From Treponema sp. (lineage in GTDB: Bacteria; Spirochaetota; Spirochaetia; Treponematales; Breznakiellaceae), in NCBI GenBank assembly GCA_031288815.1, contig JAITQR010000225.1:1-7693 (forward strand): 7,693 nucleotides of DNA, read 5' to 3'. The notes beneath the pieces are model-generated. The model saw only the letters and a program-made list of their open reading frames with translations. It was not told the DNA's origin and made no database searches. How positions within the stretch are numbered: the stretch's first letter is position 1; every line of letters starts with the position of its first letter. This document shows positions 5,434 to 7,693 of the stretch, in pieces. The position numbers and the translations under genes were made by a program.

Positions 5434-7693
5434 AGGACGGAGTGTATCCTTCGTTCCAGCTCCAGGATACGGGTGGAATTCCGGTTCCGGGAATCTTGAA
5501 GAAGCCGCTCCACTATGGCCAGGGCTACCAGGGTATTTCCCCGCTGGAGTTCCCGCACCGCCCGCAGGTACTCCCCTTCGGCGGCGCTGGAAAGGACCAC
5601 ATTTCCCGATCCTCCCATTTCGGTCTGAACCCTGTCCTTGAGAGCCATGGCCTGGGTATTGTTGGGGTTAAGGGCAAGGGCCTCGTTGAGCTGCCGCAGG
5701 GCTACCTCGAACTGGAGCCGGGCGCTGCTTTCCACGATCTTTCCGGCGGCGGCGGCGAGTTCATTGGAACGGGCCAGGGTAGCGGGGTCGGGGGGCGCGG
5801 GGCGGTGGCCCATATCGATTTCCGCCTGTACCAGGGCGTTTTGTATTCCGGGGTAACGGGGGTTGAGCTCCACCAGGTTCTGAAGATCCGCGAAGGATTC
5901 CCGGGAGCCTTTCCTGGTTCCCGCGATAGCGTCGTTAAGGCGGCGCTGGAAGGAGGCGTTGAAGGCCGCCGGATCCGTAACCTGATCTATCCGCAATTCC
6001 AGAAGCCCCGCTTCCTGGTTCACCGGAAACATGAGTTTTACCTTTTGGATCATGTACCGGGACTCGTCAAGCCGGGCAAGGCCCTCGGAACGCTGGCCGG
6101 CCTCTATGAGCCCGAGCCCCTCCTCGTAGTTCTTCTTCGCCATTGAAAGAAGCTGGCTCATCTCCGGATAGAGCGGCGCGGTGACGGAGATGACCCTGTC
6201 CGAACGGAGCGCCATGGCCCCCCGGACAATGGACAGCCAGTAGAGAATTTCCGGATCCTCCAGGACGTTGATGGCCTGCCAGCGGTTCTGGGCCCGCAGC
6301 AGGAATGCCTCCGCCCCATCGAAATCCCCCCCGAAATAGGCGTTCCTGGCGGCGTTCACCATGCTCCGCAGATCCCGTACCGCCCTCTCGTTTTCCCGCC
6401 GGTGAATATCGGCCCCAAAGGCCACGGCACGGGTATCCCAGTCGGTTCTGAGGGAGGCGGATTCCTGAATCGCCAGGGAAGCGGCGTAACGCCCGGCGGC
6501 CTGTTCCAGCCGTTCCTTGGCCAGGTCAAGGTCACCGGCCGCCGCCGCGTTCTGGGCTTCCCGGAAGTAACGTTCCCCCTCCAGACGGAGACTTTCCGCC
6601 TGGGTAATCCGGGTTTGGGTGTCGGCGGCCAGGATCCGGGCTTCCGACTGGAGGGAAACCAGATTGTTGACGGCGGAAGCGGCGGCGGCGCGAAGGGAAG
6701 CTATTCCCGGCAAACCGGAAATACTCCCGTCTTCTTCCCCGTACCGGGAAAGGAAGAACCTGCCCATTTCCAGGTCCGCCTCTATGAGCTTCCCCATCCG
6801 GCCAAGGATCTCAAGCCCTTCCGCGGGATAGGGCCCGGCGGAGCCTGGGGCCGGCCCGGTTCCGCCGGCGGCCTGATCCCGGGGAATCCCCCGGATATAA
6901 GCTTCCGCGCCGGCGAATTCTTCCCGCCGATCCGCCAGACGCCGTCCCAGCTCTTCGCCGGCCAGGGTATAACGCCGGATCGCGGAACGGTTTCCGGCAT
7001 CGGCTATCTGGGCGCGGAGAGCCGCCTGTACTGTCCGGGTTTCCCCGATATAGCCGGGGGCGGAAAAATCCCCCGCCGCTTCCCCGCCCAGAGAGGAGGC
7101 GTAAGCCCGCAGGGCCGCGGCTTCCCGGTCCGCCTCGGCCATAAGGCCGTCGATTCTGTCCCGGAGATCCCGGTAAAAATCCCCCAAGCGCTCCTCCCGG
7201 TCGAATATCTCCAGGCCGCCCAAATTCTGATTCCCCCAGGAACGGACCAGGTCTTCCTCGCCGGTCTGCCGCTCCCGGTATTCCAGGCCCGCCTGTTCCG
7301 TACTTTGGAGCAGGCCGAGAGCCAGAACCAGGGATTCGGATCGGAGGAAGTCCCCCGCCCTGCCTGCCGGCACGGACCGGTCAAAGATCCGTTCCGTTGG
7401 CCCTTCGGTTTGGGCTTTAAAAACCCTATCCTTTTCCAGAAAAGCCAGGGACAGTCCGGCGTAATTCCCGGCCAGCTGAAAATCCCTCAGGGCCGCCGCA
7501 TGGTCGCCGTTTTCCGCATAAGCCATACCGGCCCGGTACCAGCTTTCCGCCCTGTCCGCCGCCTCTCTTTCCAGCCCGGAGAGGAGGCTGTTCCAGTAAG
7601 CGGCCACCGCGGCCAGCATGCTGTCTTCCGAGGCGTCCCCGCCGCGGCCCTTGAGCAGCCGGGAGGCGAAGGACAAGAAAGACCGGTCTCCCA
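5430..7693 (-). CDS. Large cysteine-free helical TPR-like protein, 5' end missing
   Basis: I do not recognise a named family. The frame stays open to the right edge: five codons (GGA GAC CGG TCT TTC) precede the first in-frame start-type codon, a TTG at 7674-7676, which has no ribosome-binding site in front. The true start, and any signal peptide, probably lies outside. Counting from that TTG, 748 residues are visible. They are almost all helical and rich in Ala, Glu, Arg and Leu, with TPR-like helix pairs near residues 44-73 (WYRAGMAYAENGDHAAALRDF), 366-405, 440-466, 652-687 (LNEALALNPNN) and 700-742. A Gly/Pro linker at about 264-286 separates an N-terminal half from a C-terminal half. I find no cysteine in the visible part, which fits an extracytoplasmic protein but does not prove it. 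The TGA stop overlaps the ATG of the phosphatase gene by four bases (ATGA), so the two are surely cotranscribed and probably translationally coupled. A scaffold or accessory role for the receptor-phosphatase is inference from context only. Confidence 0.85.
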   Translation of the reverse strand, partial: GDRSFLSFASRLLKGRGGDASEDSMLAAVAAYWNSLLSGLEREAADRAESWYRAGMAYAENGDHAAALRDFQLAGNYAGLSLAFLEKDRVFKAQTEGPTERIFDRSVPAGRAGDFLRSESLVLALGLLQSTEQAGLEYRERQTGEEDLVRSWGNQNLGGLEIFDREERLGDFYRDLRDRIDGLMAEADREAAALRAYASSLGGEAAGDFSAPGYIGETRTVQAALRAQIADAGNRSAIRRYTLAGEELGRRLADRREEFAGAEAYIRGIPRDQAAGGTGPAPGSAGPYPAEGLEILGRMGKLIEADLEMGRFFLSRYGEEDGSISGLPGIASLRAAAASAVNNLVSLQSEARILAADTQTRITQAESLRLEGERYFREAQNAAAAGDLDLAKERLEQAAGRYAASLAIQESASLRTDWDTRAVAFGADIHRRENERAVRDLRSMVNAARNAYFGGDFDGAEAFLLRAQNRWQAINVLEDPEILYWLSIVRGAMALRSDRVISVTAPLYPEMSQLLSMAKKNYEEGLGLIEAGQRSEGLARLDESRYMIQKVKLMFPVNQEAGLLELRIDQVTDPAAFNASFQRRLNDAIAGTRKGSRESFADLQNLVELNPRYPGIQNALVQAEIDMGHRPAPPDPATLARSNELAAAAGKIVESSARLQFEVALRQLNEALALNPNNTQAMALKDRVQTEMGGSGNVVLSSAAEGEYLRAVRELQRGNTLVALAIVERLLQDSRNRNSTRILELERRIHSVL

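Noticed and set aside
7674..7676. TTG as the true start of the TPR-like protein
   Set aside because: The frame is open upstream to the window edge, there is no ribosome-binding site before the TTG and no N-terminal signal, so the gene is better treated as truncated.

Overview
The window holds a compact leftward operon of three genes on the minus strand (about 480 to the right edge), followed by a roughly 350-base AT-rich non-coding stretch and the edge of an unidentified neighbour at the far left. Coding DNA is GC-rich (many CGG, GGG, GCC and CCG codons) and the spacer at about 120-460 is sharply AT-rich. With the long receptor-type SpoIIE phosphatase and the small coiled-coil protein beside it, this suggests a spirochaete, most likely a treponeme of the higher-GC, gut- or termite-associated kind. 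That assignment is inference from protein style and base composition; no marker gene is present.

In transcription order (right to left): (1) a large, cysteine-free, helical TPR-like protein whose 5' end runs off the right edge; (2) overlapping it by four bases (ATGA), a 1540-residue membrane receptor-phosphatase with a signal peptide, Asp-box (sialidase-like) beta-propeller, two fibronectin-III-like domains, a TIG-like domain, a transmembrane helix, a short basic cytoplasmic loop, a second transmembrane helix, a second extracytoplasmic sensor region rich in coiled coil, a third transmembrane helix, HAMP and a SpoIIE/PP2C phosphatase with a long C-terminal insertion; (3) nine bases further on, a 106-residue helical coiled-coil protein whose ribosome-binding site overlaps the phosphatase stop codon. 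Spacing this tight implies one transcript and translational coupling.

The likely logic, by inference, is that the phosphatase gene senses something outside the inner membrane through its propeller and/or second sensor. It would pass the signal through HAMP to a cytoplasmic serine/threonine phosphatase of the kind that dephosphorylates anti-sigma-factor antagonists. The TPR protein is a candidate accessory or scaffold on the sensing side. The small coiled-coil protein is a candidate cytoplasmic partner. No STAS antagonist, anti-sigma kinase or sigma factor is in the window, so the downstream target is unknown.

The left 480 bases contain a candidate AT-rich terminator for the operon, immediately followed by a good sigma-70-like promoter that also points left, and a stretch that could fold as a leader RNA. 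A strong GC-rich hairpin at 96-116 follows, then either the start of a leftward gene (weak support) or the 3' end of a rightward gene entering from outside. The window does not decide between these two. No tRNA, rRNA, CRISPR array, transposase or IS end was seen.
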